NCBI RefSeq assembly: GCF_016629525.1
Contig: NZ_AP024269.1
Coordinates: forward strand, 4,352,001-4,416,000
Reading direction: 5' to 3'
Length of the DNA: 64,000 bases
Source: Kaistia sp. 32K
GTDB lineage: Bacteria > Pseudomonadota > Alphaproteobacteria > Rhizobiales > Kaistiaceae
The notes under the pieces are model-generated. The model worked only from the letters and a program-made list of their open reading frames with translations. It was not told the origin of the DNA and did not search any database. Below are positions 44,760 through 54,219 of this stretch, in pieces (within the stretch, counting starts at the first letter, position 1; every line of letters begins with the position of its first letter). Position numbers and translations under genes: made by a program.

Positions 44760-45755
44760 CTAGGTCCGATCCCAGACGTCGCGCCAGGCAGGCAGGGTGT
44801 CGGGCTGCGGCAGGGCGGTCGCCTCGTAGACGGCGCGCGCGCAGGCGCGGGCGAGCGTCCGCACCACGGCATCACCGATCAGGGCCAGGTCGAACACCGG
44901 ATCGGCCAGCGGCTTCCGGGCCGTCGCGGCGGCGAAGATCGTGTCGCCGTCGAGCGGCGTGTGCACCGGCCAGATCGCATGGGCATAGCCATCATGCGCC
45001 ATCACCGCGAGACGCTTGCACTGCGCCTTGGTCAGCACCGCATCCGTGGCGACGACGGCGATCGTCGTGTTGGCGCCGGGCGGCAGACCCTTCAGCGGCG
45101 GCCGAACCGGCAGGGCGGGCAGCGGATGCGGCAGGCCGAGCCCGCCGAACTCGCCCCCCTGCTCGAACGGCGCCGCCCAGAAATGCGGCCCCTCTCCGAG
45201 ATTGACGGCGCCGCAGGCATTGACCGCGACGAGCGCGCCGACCGTGTGGCCCGAGGCGGAGATCATCGAGGCAGAACCGAGCCCGCCCTTGAGATTGACT
45301 GTGGTCGCGCCCGTGCCGGCGCCGACCGTGCCGAGCGGAAAATCGAGGGTCGCGGCCTCGACGGCGGCATGGCCGAGATCGCGATAGGGCGAAAACCGGC
45401 CCCAGTCCTTGTCGCCGCCATTCAGAAGATCGAACAGCACGGCGCCGGGCACGATCGGCACGCGGGCCGTGCCGACCTCGAAGCCGACCCCGCGCTCGGC
45501 CAGCGCCGCCATGACGCCAGAAGCGGCGTCGAGCCCGAATGCCGATCCGCCGGAAAGCACGACGGCATGAATGGCGCCGACCGTCTCGCGGGGATCGAGC
45601 AGATCGGTCTCCCGCGTTCCCGGCCCGCCGCCGCGCACATCGACGGACGCCACGGTGGGCTCGTCAAAGACGACCGTCGTGACGCCGGAGGCGAGCGCGA
45701 GATCGGTCGAATTGCCGACCTTGAGGCCTGGAACATCGGTGATCAGATTGCGCAT
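44760..45755 (-). CDS. P1-family aminopeptidase (DmpA/BapA-like)
   Basis: 331 residues. The DmpA-like order is visible: NLITDVPGLKVGNS at the start, GGGPGTRETDLLDP, VLSGGSAFGLDAASGVMAALAERG, GTGATTVNLKGGLGSAS, and GALVAVNACGAVNLG. Enzymes of this group are autoprocessing N-terminal-nucleophile peptidases acting on beta- or D-amino acid peptides. The usual nucleophile Ser after the processing site is not obvious, so activity is uncertain. GGAGG lies 10 bases upstream of the ATG at 45755. It is downstream of the GntR gene on the same strand. Confidence 0.82.
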   Translation of the reverse strand: MRNLITDVPGLKVGNSTDLALASGVTTVVFDEPTVASVDVRGGGPGTRETDLLDPRETVGAIHAVVLSGGSAFGLDAASGVMAALAERGVGFEVGTARVPIVPGAVLFDLLNGGDKDWGRFSPYRDLGHAAVEAATLDFPLGTVGAGTGATTVNLKGGLGSASMISASGHTVGALVAVNACGAVNLGEGPHFWAAPFEQGGEFGGLGLPHPLPALPVRPPLKGLPPGANTTIAVVATDAVLTKAQCKRLAVMAHDGYAHAIWPVHTPLDGDTIFAAATARKPLADPVFDLALIGDAVVRTLARACARAVYEATALPQPDTLPAWRDVWDRT

Positions 45756-45774
45756 CGGGCAGGAACCTCCGAAG

Positions 45775-46542
45775 TTATTCGTCGCCGAGGCCGCGTGAAA
45801 AAGCGAGCAGCACCGCATCGAGATGCTTCTGCATCGCCGCGCGGGCGTCGGCCTCCCGGCCGTCGGCGATCGCGTCGAGAATGCGCCGGTGCTCCTCGAC
45901 CGTCTTCGCCGGGCGATCGGGGCCGACGAGCAGCTCCTCGAACTTGTTGAACAGCGGCCGGGAGAGATTGTCCCACAGCGAGGCGATGACAAAGGCGTAG
46001 GCGGCGTTGCCGCTCGCCCGAGCGATCGCGACATGGAAGTTGCGGTCGCCGTTCCGGTAGTTCGGCGCCCTGACCGACTCCGCCTCGTCCTGCAGCTCGA
46101 TCGCCTCGCGCATCCGTTCGAGATCCGCCTCGGTCCGGTTCGCCGCGGCGAGCTCCGCCGTGCGGAGCTCGATATGCAGGCGCGCCTCCATCAGCTCGAT
46201 CGGTCCGATGTCGCGGTCGGCCAGGCCGGCGACGGCGCCGGCAGGATCCGGCCGGGGCGTTGCCTCCAGAATCTGCACGCCGTGACCGACGCGGATCGAC
46301 ACCTTGCCGCTGACCTCGAGCGCGATCAGCGCCTCCCGCACCGACGTCCGGCTGACGCCGAGCTGCTGCGCCAGCTCCCGTTCCGCCGGCAGGAGAGTGC
46401 CGATCGGGAAGAGCCCCTGATCGATGCGGTCCCGGATCAAATCGGCGATCTGGCGATACAGACGGACCGGCTCGAGCTGCGGCAGCCGGGCCTCGGCGGC
46501 CTTCTCCGGATGCGCGAGACGGGAGGGGGGAAGTCGTTTCAT
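45775..46542 (-). CDS. GntR-family regulator, FadR/FCD subfamily
   Basis: 255 residues. The winged helix-turn-helix spans about 45-95 (ERELAQQLGVSRTSVREALIALEVSGKVSIRVG), and the FCD domain follows, with NFHVAIARASGN. A charged 25-residue N-terminal extension precedes it. GGAAGG lies before the ATG at 46542. It is divergent from the sugar-oxidation operon starting at 46837. A perfect FadR-subfamily half-site pair, TGGTTGGACCA, lies between them. Confidence 0.88.
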   Translation of the reverse strand: MKRLPPSRLAHPEKAAEARLPQLEPVRLYRQIADLIRDRIDQGLFPIGTLLPAERELAQQLGVSRTSVREALIALEVSGKVSIRVGHGVQILEATPRPDPAGAVAGLADRDIGPIELMEARLHIELRTAELAAANRTEADLERMREAIELQDEAESVRAPNYRNGDRNFHVAIARASGNAAYAFVIASLWDNLSRPLFNKFEELLVGPDRPAKTVEEHRRILDAIADGREADARAAMQKHLDAVLLAFSRGLGDE

Positions 46543-46615
46543 GGGGCCTTCCAGGCTGGGGCTGAACGTCGGCCACCTGACGAGGCTGGGGCGATGACGG
46601 GGCAACATATCGAGG

Positions 46616-46668
46616 TTGACGGCGCTTGCAAAGCGGCCTATCAGTCCAAATGTCCAGTGGTTGGACCA
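46616..46668 (+). promoter_or_regulatory. Promoter plus FadR-type operator for the sugar-oxidation operon
   Basis: A -35 box TTGACG (46616-46621), 17-base spacer and -10 box TATCAG (46639-46644) are followed by TGGTTGGACCA (46658-46668). The latter matches the FadR-subfamily consensus TNGTNNNACNA exactly, placed at the start of the transcript, a repressor position. The remaining 46543-46836 region has no gene. Confidence 0.65.
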
Positions 46669-46836
46669 ATAGATCAAGCGATCGTCAGACAGCCTCCGGA
46701 AAGCAGTATAAAACCAACAAAACCTGCCTCTTGAAGTTGATCTGACAAGCAAAGCGCCGATCCACCGCCGCCTTGCGATCGCGAACCAGTATTGTCCCGA
46801 TCTTGCCGAGTGCATCGTCGGGAAGGGAGCGATGCC

Positions 46837-47718
46837 TTGAATTCCGGTTCCGTCAAACTGAGATTTCGTCTGCTCACCATCGCGGCGAAAGAGGAGCTCT
46901 TCACCGTCGTGCGGAAGGGCATGAACGACGCCGCCGCCGCCATGCAGGTCGAGGCCGAGCTGGACGGCACGCCGGGCGTCGAGGCGTCCGAGCTCATCCG
47001 GCTCGCGCGCCAGGCGATCGCCGACGGCGTCGACGGCATCGGGCTCAACATCTTCGACGCGACCGCGTTCAACGAGGTGATCGCCGAGGCGCGGGCGAAA
47101 TCGATCCCCGTCGTCGGCTTCAACATCGACGCCTCGCGCCGCACGAGCGGCAATCTGAGCTCGATCGCGCAGGATTTTCACGCCGCCGGCAAGGCGCTCG
47201 GCCGCCGGGCGGCCGCCGCGATCCCGAAGGGCTCGACCGTCCTCATCACCGTGCATGACGATGGCGTCGACGCGCTGGAGGAGCGCTTGGCCGGCATCCA
47301 GGCGGGGCTCGCGCAGCACGACATAAGCTGGCGGCGCCTGCGCGTCGGGCAAGACCCCGAGCGCGGCGCGGCAATCCTGCGCGAGGCGATCGCGCAGTTT
47401 CCCGTGCAGGCGATCCTCGGCACCGGCCAGGGCGACACCGAGGCCTGCGGCGTGGCGGCGAGGTCGCTGGCTCCGAACCATCCCTATGTGGCCGGCTTCG
47501 ACCTGTCGCCCGGGATCGTGGACCTGATCTCGGAGAGCTTCATCGACTGCGTCATCGACCAGCAGCCCTATGCGCAGGGCTTCTATCCCGTCGTCCAGCT
47601 CGCGCTCTACCGCCGCTACGGCCTGCTGCCGCCGCCCTCGCTCGACGCGGGCGCGGCCATCGTCGACCGCGCCAATCTCGACGCCATTCGCGAGCTTAGC
47701 CGGCAATCCATTCGCTGA
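46837..47718 (+). CDS. RbsB-like binding domain protein without signal peptide
   Basis: 293 residues. The Peripla_BP_4 fold is visible from [23 protein letters not shown] through [19 protein letters not shown] and [21 protein letters not shown], with [18 protein letters not shown] near the end. No signal peptide, lipobox or Tat motif is seen from the likely TTG start at 46837 (GGGAG upstream), nor from the longer frame at 46792. It may be a cytoplasmic sensor, or its true start may be misread. It leads the operon toward the enolase-superfamily enzyme. Confidence 0.72.
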   Translation: MNSGSVKLRFRLLTIAAKEELFTVVRKGMNDAAAAMQVEAELDGTPGVEASELIRLARQAIADGVDGIGLNIFDATAFNEVIAEARAKSIPVVGFNIDASRRTSGNLSSIAQDFHAAGKALGRRAAAAIPKGSTVLITVHDDGVDALEERLAGIQAGLAQHDISWRRLRVGQDPERGAAILREAIAQFPVQAILGTGQGDTEACGVAARSLAPNHPYVAGFDLSPGIVDLISESFIDCVIDQQPYAQGFYPVVQLALYRRYGLLPPPSLDAGAAIVDRANLDAIRELSRQSIR

Positions 47719-47747
47719 CCCCTTTCTCGAACTGCCTGAGACCTGAC

Positions 47748-48863
47748 ATGAAGATCAAATCGGTCGAGCCCTTCATCCTCCACGTGCCGCTCAACGTGGA
47801 TTCCATCTCGGACTCCACCCACACCATCACCCATTGGGGTGTCGTGGGCGCCAAGATCGTCACCGAGGATGGCCTCGAAGGCTACGGTTTCACCGGCACG
47901 CACGCCCACCTGCCGACCGATCGGCTGATCGCCGCCTGCATCTCGGACAGCTATGCGCCGATGCTGATCGGCGAAGACGCGCAGGACGGCGACCGGCTCT
48001 GGGCGAAGCTCGCGCGCTATCCGGCCGTGCAGTGGGTCGGTCGCGCCGGCGTCACCCATATCGCGCTCGCGGCCATCGACATCGCGCTCTGGGACCTGCG
48101 CGCCAAGAAGGCGGGCCTGCCGCTCTGGAAGCTGCTCGGCGGCGCCACCGTCGACAAGCTCGAAGCCTACAACACCGATATCGGCTGGCTCTCGATCCCG
48201 AAGGAGCGGCTGGTCGAGGGCAGCCTGCGCGCCATCGAGCAGGAAGGGTTCCGTCGTCTGAAGCTGAAGGTCGGCCACGCCGATCCGACGATCGACATCG
48301 CCCGCATCGAGGCCGTCCGCAAGGCCGTCGGGCCGAGCGTCACCATCGCGATCGACGGCAACGGCAAGTGGGACCTGCCGACCTCGCAGCGCTTCTGCGC
48401 CCGCGCCGAAGCCCTCGACATCTTCTGGTTCGAGGAGCCGATGTGGTACGACGACGTCGCCTCGCACGTCACGTTGGCCCAGTCGACCTCGATCCCGATC
48501 GCGCTCGGCGAGCAGCTCTACACGGCGGAGGCCTTCAACAACTTCATCGCCTCCGGCGCGGTGCAGTATGTGCAGCCCGACGTGACCCGCGTCGCCGGCA
48601 TCACCGAATACATCCAGGTCGCCCATACCGCGCATTCGAACCGGCTGCCGGTGGTGGCGCATGTCGGCGACATGGGCCAGGTGCATGTCCACCTCTCCTT
48701 CTGGCATCCGGCAACGACGATGCTCGAATACATCCCCTGGATCAAAGACTGCTTCGCCGAGCCGATCCGCATCGAGGATGGCCACTATGTCCGCCCGCAA
48801 CTGCCGGGCGCCGGCTGCACGCTGACCAAGGACGCGATTGCCGCCTACTCCAAGGCCCTCTGA
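47748..48863 (+). CDS. Enolase-superfamily sugar-acid dehydratase (mandelate racemase subgroup)
   Basis: 371 residues. An N-terminal capping domain and TIM barrel are present. Catalytic pattern: KxK at Lys172/Lys174, metal ligands Asp203, Glu229 and Glu255, and His305 in VVAHVGD with Asp308 as the His-Asp dyad partner. This is the mandelate racemase type, which includes fuconate, rhamnonate, gluconate and galactarate dehydratases. With the SDR and lactonase next door, it most likely dehydrates an aldonate to a 2-keto-3-deoxy acid. It follows the binding-domain gene by 29 bases. Confidence 0.85.
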   Translation: MKIKSVEPFILHVPLNVDSISDSTHTITHWGVVGAKIVTEDGLEGYGFTGTHAHLPTDRLIAACISDSYAPMLIGEDAQDGDRLWAKLARYPAVQWVGRAGVTHIALAAIDIALWDLRAKKAGLPLWKLLGGATVDKLEAYNTDIGWLSIPKERLVEGSLRAIEQEGFRRLKLKVGHADPTIDIARIEAVRKAVGPSVTIAIDGNGKWDLPTSQRFCARAEALDIFWFEEPMWYDDVASHVTLAQSTSIPIALGEQLYTAEAFNNFIASGAVQYVQPDVTRVAGITEYIQVAHTAHSNRLPVVAHVGDMGQVHVHLSFWHPATTMLEYIPWIKDCFAEPIRIEDGHYVRPQLPGAGCTLTKDAIAAYSKAL

Positions 48864-48912
48864 GCGCCGGGAGGCGCGTTTTCAGGGACTTGGGAAAAGG
48901 GAGGAGACCCAA

Positions 48913-49713
48913 ATGACACGACCTATCGAGCGGGAATTCGAAGGCAAGACCGCCTTCGTGGTGGGCGGCAGCTCCGGCATCGGGCTGGCGTCCGCCACGC
49001 TCCTGGCCGATCGCGGCGCCAATGTCGCGATCATCGGCCATTCGACGAATACGCCGGCGCTCGCCGCCGAGCTCTCGGCCGACGGCAAGCGCAAGGTGAT
49101 CGGCTTCAACGGCGATGCCAGCCAGGCGGATTTCGTCCGCCAGGCCATCGCCGACACGGTCGCTCACTTCGGCGGGCTGGACATCCTGATGTGCTCGGCC
49201 GCCATTCATCCGCTCGGCAACGTGATCGAGACGGACGAGGCGACCTGGGACCGCACCTTCGCCGTCAACATCAAGTCGATGTATCTGACCTGCCACTATG
49301 GCGCGCCGCATCTGATCGAGCGCGGCGGCGGCTCGATCATCACCGTCTCGTCGGTGCAGGCGACGTCGAACACGCCGAATGTCTGCGCCTATGCGACGAC
49401 CAAGGGCGCGATCGTCACCTTCACCCACACGCTGGCAGTCGATCTCGCCAAGCACGGTATCCGCGCCAACACCATCTGCCCGGGCTCGATCATCACGCCG
49501 ATGCAGGAGCACTTCGCCAAGGGCAACGCCGACGGCCGGAGCGTCGAGGAGGTGTATGCGGGGCTAGCGCGTCCGGTGCCGCTGCAGCGGCTGGGCGAGG
49601 CGTCCGAGATCGCCGAGCTGGCGGCCTTCCTGGCGAGCCCCCGCTCGGGCTTCTGCACCGGCTCCGAGTTCACCGCGGATGGCGGCCTGCTCGCCAGCCT
49701 CCGCATCGTCTAG
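48913..49713 (+). CDS. Short-chain dehydrogenase/reductase (probable sugar dehydrogenase)
   Basis: 266 residues. Nucleotide motif GGSSGIG at 18-24, catalytic Ser147, Tyr160 and Lys164 (YATTK). PG-motif PGSIITPM follows and FTADGG is near the C-terminus. GGGAGGAGA precedes the ATG at 48913. The dehydrogenase-lactonase-dehydratase set implies oxidation of an aldose to its lactone with NAD(P). The first 18 residues form an unusual N-terminal extension. Confidence 0.87.
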   Translation: MTRPIEREFEGKTAFVVGGSSGIGLASATLLADRGANVAIIGHSTNTPALAAELSADGKRKVIGFNGDASQADFVRQAIADTVAHFGGLDILMCSAAIHPLGNVIETDEATWDRTFAVNIKSMYLTCHYGAPHLIERGGGSIITVSSVQATSNTPNVCAYATTKGAIVTFTHTLAVDLAKHGIRANTICPGSIITPMQEHFAKGNADGRSVEEVYAGLARPVPLQRLGEASEIAELAAFLASPRSGFCTGSEFTADGGLLASLRIV

Positions 49714-49729
49714 CCGGGTGGGAGGCATC

Positions 49730-50563
49730 ATGCGCCGGATCGACTGCCACATGCATTTCTGGACTCTGGCGATGGAGTCCCACTACGCGCTCTGGATGTC
49801 GCCGGAGCTCAAGGTGCTCTATGGCGACTACGGCCCGCGCGATGCGCGGCCGCTGATGGCGGCGAACGACGTCGAGGGCGTCGTGCTGGTATCGGCCGCC
49901 GCCTCGATCCAGGAGACGGCCTATCTGCTCGGCCATGCCGATGCCAACGACTTCGTCCGCGGCGTCGTCGCCTGGGTCGACATGCTGGGCGAGAACGCGT
50001 CGGCCGAGCTCCGCGAATGGGCCCGGTTCCGCAAGCTGAAGGGCATCCGCCCCTATCTGCAGGATCTGCCGGACGACGACTGGATCCTGAACCGGGCGCT
50101 CGATCCGGTCGTCGAGACGATGCTGGAACAGGGCCTGCGCTTCGACGCGCTGGTCAGGCCGCGCCACATCCTCAACACCGTGAAGTTCATCGAGCGTCAC
50201 CCGACGCTGCCGGTGATCGTCGATCACATGGCGAAGCCGGAGATCCGCAACGGCGCCTTCGAGCCGTGGCGACGCGACATGGAAGAGTTCCGCGACCTGA
50301 AGCACGTCCACTGCAAGCTCTCGGGCATCCTGACCGAGGACGGCCCGGACTGGTCGCCGGAACGGCTCAAGCCCTATTTCGAGGCCGTCCTCGACATCTT
50401 CGGGCCAGACCGGCTGGTGTTCGGCAGCGATTGGCCGGTGGTCAATCTGGTCGCGGATTACGGCCGCTGGATCGACACCCTCGGCGGTGCCCTCACCGGC
50501 CTCACCCGTGCCGACCAGCAGAAGATCTGGGCCGGCAATGGCGAGCGCTTCTATGGCCTCTGA
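49730..50563 (+). CDS. Amidohydrolase-family sugar lactonase (COG3618)
   Basis: 277 residues. The metal motif HMHFW has His7 and His9; the later FGSDWPV carries the conserved Asp234. Family members open L-fuconolactone or L-rhamnonolactone-type rings. It follows the SDR by 16 bases and probably hydrolyses the lactone made there. GGGAGG lies before the ATG at 49730. Confidence 0.87.
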   Translation: MRRIDCHMHFWTLAMESHYALWMSPELKVLYGDYGPRDARPLMAANDVEGVVLVSAAASIQETAYLLGHADANDFVRGVVAWVDMLGENASAELREWARFRKLKGIRPYLQDLPDDDWILNRALDPVVETMLEQGLRFDALVRPRHILNTVKFIERHPTLPVIVDHMAKPEIRNGAFEPWRRDMEEFRDLKHVHCKLSGILTEDGPDWSPERLKPYFEAVLDIFGPDRLVFGSDWPVVNLVADYGRWIDTLGGALTGLTRADQQKIWAGNGERFYGL

Positions 50564-50596
50564 CGCTCCGCTCTCCGAAGCAACCCGAGTCTGACG

Positions 50597-51595
50597 ATGG
50601 CAAATTTGCAGAACCCCGATGCCGGGCGCCTCAAGCGCCGCGGCCTCTCCAGCCTCGCCTTTGACGAACTCGGCATCGCGCTCGCCGTGCTGCTGTTCTT
50701 CGTCGTCGGCGCCTTCAGCAGCCCCTATTTCCTGACGCTCAACAACCTGACCGGCATCCTGCAGAACGTCACCTTTCTCGGCTTTCTCAGCATCGGCGTC
50801 GGCCTGACGCTGATGGCCGGCGAGATCGACATCTCGGTCGGCTCGATCTTCGGGCTCTCCTCGATCGTCACGGCTCTGGTGCTGAAGGCCGACTACCCGC
50901 TCGCCGTCGCCATCGCCGCGGGCCTCTCGACCGGCCTCGTCTGCGGCCTCGTCAACGGCGTCGTCGCCGAGATCATCAAGGTTCCGGTCGTGGTCATCAC
51001 GCTCGCCACGCTCGGCGTCTACCGGGCCCTCGCGCTGGTGCTCGCCAACGGCTCGCCGGTCGGCGGCCTGCCGGAGATTCCCGGCTTCTTCGAATGGTTC
51101 GGACAGGGCGGCATCGGCCAGATTTCCTACATCACGCTGCTGTTCCTGGCCGTCGCCGTCATCGTCGAGATCGTGCTGCGCTGGACGTCCTCCGGCTTTC
51201 GCCTGCTGGCGATCGGCAGCAATCCGCACGCCGCCCATCTGATCGGCTTCCATGTCGAGCGCACGCGCATCACCGTGCTCGCCTTCTCGGGCCTGATGGC
51301 GGGCCTCTCCGGCGTCTGCGCCGTCGCCTACCTGCAGACGGCGAGCCCGACGAGCGGCACTGGCTACGAGCTCGCCGTGCTCGCCGCCATCATCATCGGC
51401 GGCGTCAAGCTCACGGGCGGCCGCGGCTCCATTCTCGGCGTCTTACTCGGCCTCTGCGTCATCGGCGTCATCCAGAACCTGATCGTGCTCTGGGGCATAT
51501 CGCCGAACTGGTCGCAGGGCGTGTCCGGCCTGGTGCTGATCGCCGCGATGACCCTGACCTGGATCACGAAACGGGGCGCCAGCCAGCGCGGCTGA
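50597..51595 (+). CDS. Sugar ABC transporter permease (RbsC-like)
   Basis: 332 residues, about 8-10 helices. The CUT2 motif appears as LTLMAGEIDISVGSIFGLSS. A 25-residue N-terminal cytoplasmic tail precedes the first helix, and GGVKLTGGRGSILGVLLGL lies near the C-terminus. It is the single permease of this module, between the lactonase and binding-protein genes. Confidence 0.9.
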   Translation: MANLQNPDAGRLKRRGLSSLAFDELGIALAVLLFFVVGAFSSPYFLTLNNLTGILQNVTFLGFLSIGVGLTLMAGEIDISVGSIFGLSSIVTALVLKADYPLAVAIAAGLSTGLVCGLVNGVVAEIIKVPVVVITLATLGVYRALALVLANGSPVGGLPEIPGFFEWFGQGGIGQISYITLLFLAVAVIVEIVLRWTSSGFRLLAIGSNPHAAHLIGFHVERTRITVLAFSGLMAGLSGVCAVAYLQTASPTSGTGYELAVLAAIIIGGVKLTGGRGSILGVLLGLCVIGVIQNLIVLWGISPNWSQGVSGLVLIAAMTLTWITKRGASQRG

Positions 51596-51657
51596 GCTCG
51601 TCCAAAAAAGCAAGAGGAAGCGGGTCCGTCAGACGGCCCGATCAGGAGGAGGATGAC

Positions 51658-52692
51658 ATGACGGATCACGAGCAGACGAACGGTTTCGACCGGCGCCAGT
51701 TCGGCAAGCTTCTGGGCCTCGCCGGCACGGTGGGCGCCGCGGCGGCGCTGAGCACGCCGGCACTGGCGCAGCAGGGCGGCGACTGGAAAAACTGGGTCAA
51801 CAGCTTCCACGGCAAGCCGATCAAGATGGCCGTCTCCTGCGGCGGCACGACCAACCCGTTCTTCGCGCCGCTCAAGGCGGGCGCCGAGGACGCGGGCGCC
51901 CAGCTCGGCATCGAGATGCAGTGGGGCGGCGTGCCCGACGGCAACACGATCAACCAGATCGCGCAGTTCGAGCAGCTGGTGAACACCGGCTTCCAGGCGA
52001 TCGTCGTCGTCGCCTTCGAGCCTGACGCCTGGATCGCGCCGATCAGGAAGGCGATGAAGAACGGCGTGCTGGTGCTGACTGCCAACAACGACACGCCGAA
52101 GAGCGGCCGCGAGCTCTATTTCGGCCAGGATCTGGTCGCGGCGGCGGTCGCGCAGGGCGAGCTCGTCGCCAAGCTCGCCGGCGGCAAGGGCAAGGCCGCG
52201 CTGACCAATTGCGCGCCGGGATCGCTCGGGCTCGACCTCCGCGTCCAGGGCGCCAGGCAGGGCCTGCAGCAGGGCGGCATGGAGACCGCCGGCGTCTACA
52301 ACACCAATCCGGCCGATATGGCGAGCGAGATCGGCACCATCCAGGACATCCTGAAGGCGCATCCGGATCTCGGCGCGCTGATGCCGCTCTGCGGTCCCGA
52401 TACGGCGGCAGCCGGCCTTGTGCGCAAGAACCAGGGCAAGAACATCCCGATCGTCGGCACCGACCTGCTCTACCAGACGCTGCAGCTGATCAAGGAAGGC
52501 CACATCGACGCGACCATCGGCCAGCAGCCCTATCTGCAGGGCTATCTGCCGATCATGTACGCCTATCAGCGCGTCGTGCTGGGAGCGCCGAAGCTCGACC
52601 TGCCGGGCGGCAATTTCTATCTCGCCAACGAGATCGTCACCAAGGAGAACGTCGACCACTACCTGATCCGGGAAGAGCGGTTCCGCGGATGA
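51658..52692 (+). CDS. Sugar-binding protein with Tat-like signal peptide
   Basis: 344 residues. The N-terminus has twin arginines (DRRQFGK, 11-17), then a hydrophobic stretch and ALA at 35-37 before QQG, consistent with Tat export of a folded protein. The mature domain is Peripla_BP_4 (KMAVSCGGTTNPFFAPLKAGAEDAG). AGGAGG precedes the ATG. It is the exported binding protein of the module; its stop overlaps the ATG of the ATPase. Confidence 0.85.
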   Translation: MTDHEQTNGFDRRQFGKLLGLAGTVGAAAALSTPALAQQGGDWKNWVNSFHGKPIKMAVSCGGTTNPFFAPLKAGAEDAGAQLGIEMQWGGVPDGNTINQIAQFEQLVNTGFQAIVVVAFEPDAWIAPIRKAMKNGVLVLTANNDTPKSGRELYFGQDLVAAAVAQGELVAKLAGGKGKAALTNCAPGSLGLDLRVQGARQGLQQGGMETAGVYNTNPADMASEIGTIQDILKAHPDLGALMPLCGPDTAAAGLVRKNQGKNIPIVGTDLLYQTLQLIKEGHIDATIGQQPYLQGYLPIMYAYQRVVLGAPKLDLPGGNFYLANEIVTKENVDHYLIREERFRG

Positions 52693-54203
52693 GCGAACAG
52701 GCTGGCGCGGCGCTTCTGAGCGCACGGAACATCAGCAAGCAGTTCGGTGAATTCCGGGCGCTCAGCGATGTCTCCCTCGAGGTGAAGGCCGGCGAGGTTC
52801 ACGGGCTTCTCGGCGCCAATGGCGCCGGGAAGTCCACCCTGATCGGCGTGCTGTCGGGGGCGATCCGCCCGGATAGCGGCACCCTGAGCGTGGCCGGGCG
52901 GACGATCCCGCTCGGTTCCCTCTCCGCCGCGCGGCAGGCCGGGCTCTCGGTGGTGCACCAGGAGCTGATGCTCTTCAACGACCGCACGGTCGAGGAGAAC
53001 ATCTTCGCCAGCGCCCTGCCCTCGGCGTCGTTCCGCTTCCTCAACCTGCGCGAACGCCGCCGCAAGGTGGAAGCGACGCTCGAGCGCATCGGCGCTGTCG
53101 TCGATCTCGGCCGCCGCATCGACGAGCTGCCGCTCTCGCATCGCCAGCTGGTGGAAATCGGCCGGGCGCTCTGCTCCGGCGGCCGCGTGCTCGTGCTCGA
53201 CGAACCGACCTCGGCGCTGTCGCAGCCGGAAGCCGAAGGCCTGTTCTCGGCCATCCGCTCCATCGTGGCGGAGGAGGCGGCGGTCATCTTCGTCTCGCAC
53301 CGCTTCGACGAGGTGTTCTCGATCACCAACGGCATCACCGTGCTGCGGGACGGCCGCGTCGCCGGCAGCTGGCGCACGGCCGACGTGGACATTCCCTCGG
53401 TCACGCGCGCCATGGTCGGCGAAACCGCCGATGCGCCGAGATCGGCGCGACGCACGGGCGATGCCGGCAGGACCGTCATGACCCTGCTGGGGTCGTCCGA
53501 ACGGCTCGGCAGGATCGATCTCTCGCTGCGCGCCGGCGAAATCGTCGGCCTCGCCGGGCTGGAAGGCTCCGGCGTCTCGACCGTCATGGAGATGCTGGGC
53601 GGCGTCGAGCGCGTCGACGGGCGGATCGAAGTCGAGGGCGCGCCGGTGACATTCCGCCATCCAAGCCACGCCATCGGCCATGGCGTCGTCTACATGCCGC
53701 CCGACCGCAAGAAGAGCGGCCTTTGGCTCGACCGGACCACGGCCTTCAACATCAACGCCGCCTCGGTCTCGCGCATGCCGGCGTTTCGCTGGCTGGACCG
53801 CAGCCGGCTGGAGGGCAAAGCCTCCGCCCGCATGCGGCAGGTCGGCGTGCGCATCAGCGCGCTTCGCGAATTCACCGGCCGGCTGTCGGGCGGCAACCAG
53901 CAGCGCGTCCTGCTCGGCCGCTGTCTCGATCTTCGGCCTAGGATCCTGCTGCTCAGCGACTTCACGCGCGGCGTCGACGTGAAGGCAAAGGCCGAGATCC
54001 ATCAGCTGGTGCGCGAGCTGGCCGACGAGGGGATCGCGATCTGTCTCACTTCCTCCGACATGGAGGAGCTGCTCGACATCGCCGACCGGATCGTCTGCAT
54101 GCAGGGCGGCCGCGTCGTCGCCGACCAGCCGAGCCCCGAGCTCGACAAGCACAGCCTGCTGACGCTCGCCTCGACGGCCTCCCCTCACCCTCTGCACGCC
54201 TGA
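52689..54203 (+). CDS. Sugar ABC transporter ATPase, two fused NBDs (RbsA-like)
   Basis: 504 residues. NBD1: Walker A GANGAGKST (42-50), signature SHRQLVEIGRA, Walker B LVLDEPTSALS. NBD2: P-loop variant GLEGSGVST, signature LSGGNQQRVLLGRC, but Walker B reads LLLSDFTRGVD, so the catalytic Glu is replaced by Phe. It starts with an ATG overlapping the binding-protein stop. It is the last gene of the operon. Confidence 0.87.
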   Translation: MSEQAGAALLSARNISKQFGEFRALSDVSLEVKAGEVHGLLGANGAGKSTLIGVLSGAIRPDSGTLSVAGRTIPLGSLSAARQAGLSVVHQELMLFNDRTVEENIFASALPSASFRFLNLRERRRKVEATLERIGAVVDLGRRIDELPLSHRQLVEIGRALCSGGRVLVLDEPTSALSQPEAEGLFSAIRSIVAEEAAVIFVSHRFDEVFSITNGITVLRDGRVAGSWRTADVDIPSVTRAMVGETADAPRSARRTGDAGRTVMTLLGSSERLGRIDLSLRAGEIVGLAGLEGSGVSTVMEMLGGVERVDGRIEVEGAPVTFRHPSHAIGHGVVYMPPDRKKSGLWLDRTTAFNINAASVSRMPAFRWLDRSRLEGKASARMRQVGVRISALREFTGRLSGGNQQRVLLGRCLDLRPRILLLSDFTRGVDVKAKAEIHQLVRELADEGIAICLTSSDMEELLDIADRIVCMQGGRVVADQPSPELDKHSLLTLASTASPHPLHA

Positions 54204-54219
54204 ACCGTCGCAACGGGTC

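Noticed and set aside
46543..47706. N-terminal extension of the GntR frame to 643 codons
   Set aside because: The extension runs antisense through the binding-domain gene and the operator region; ATG 46542 has a good Shine-Dalgarno and gives the normal family length.
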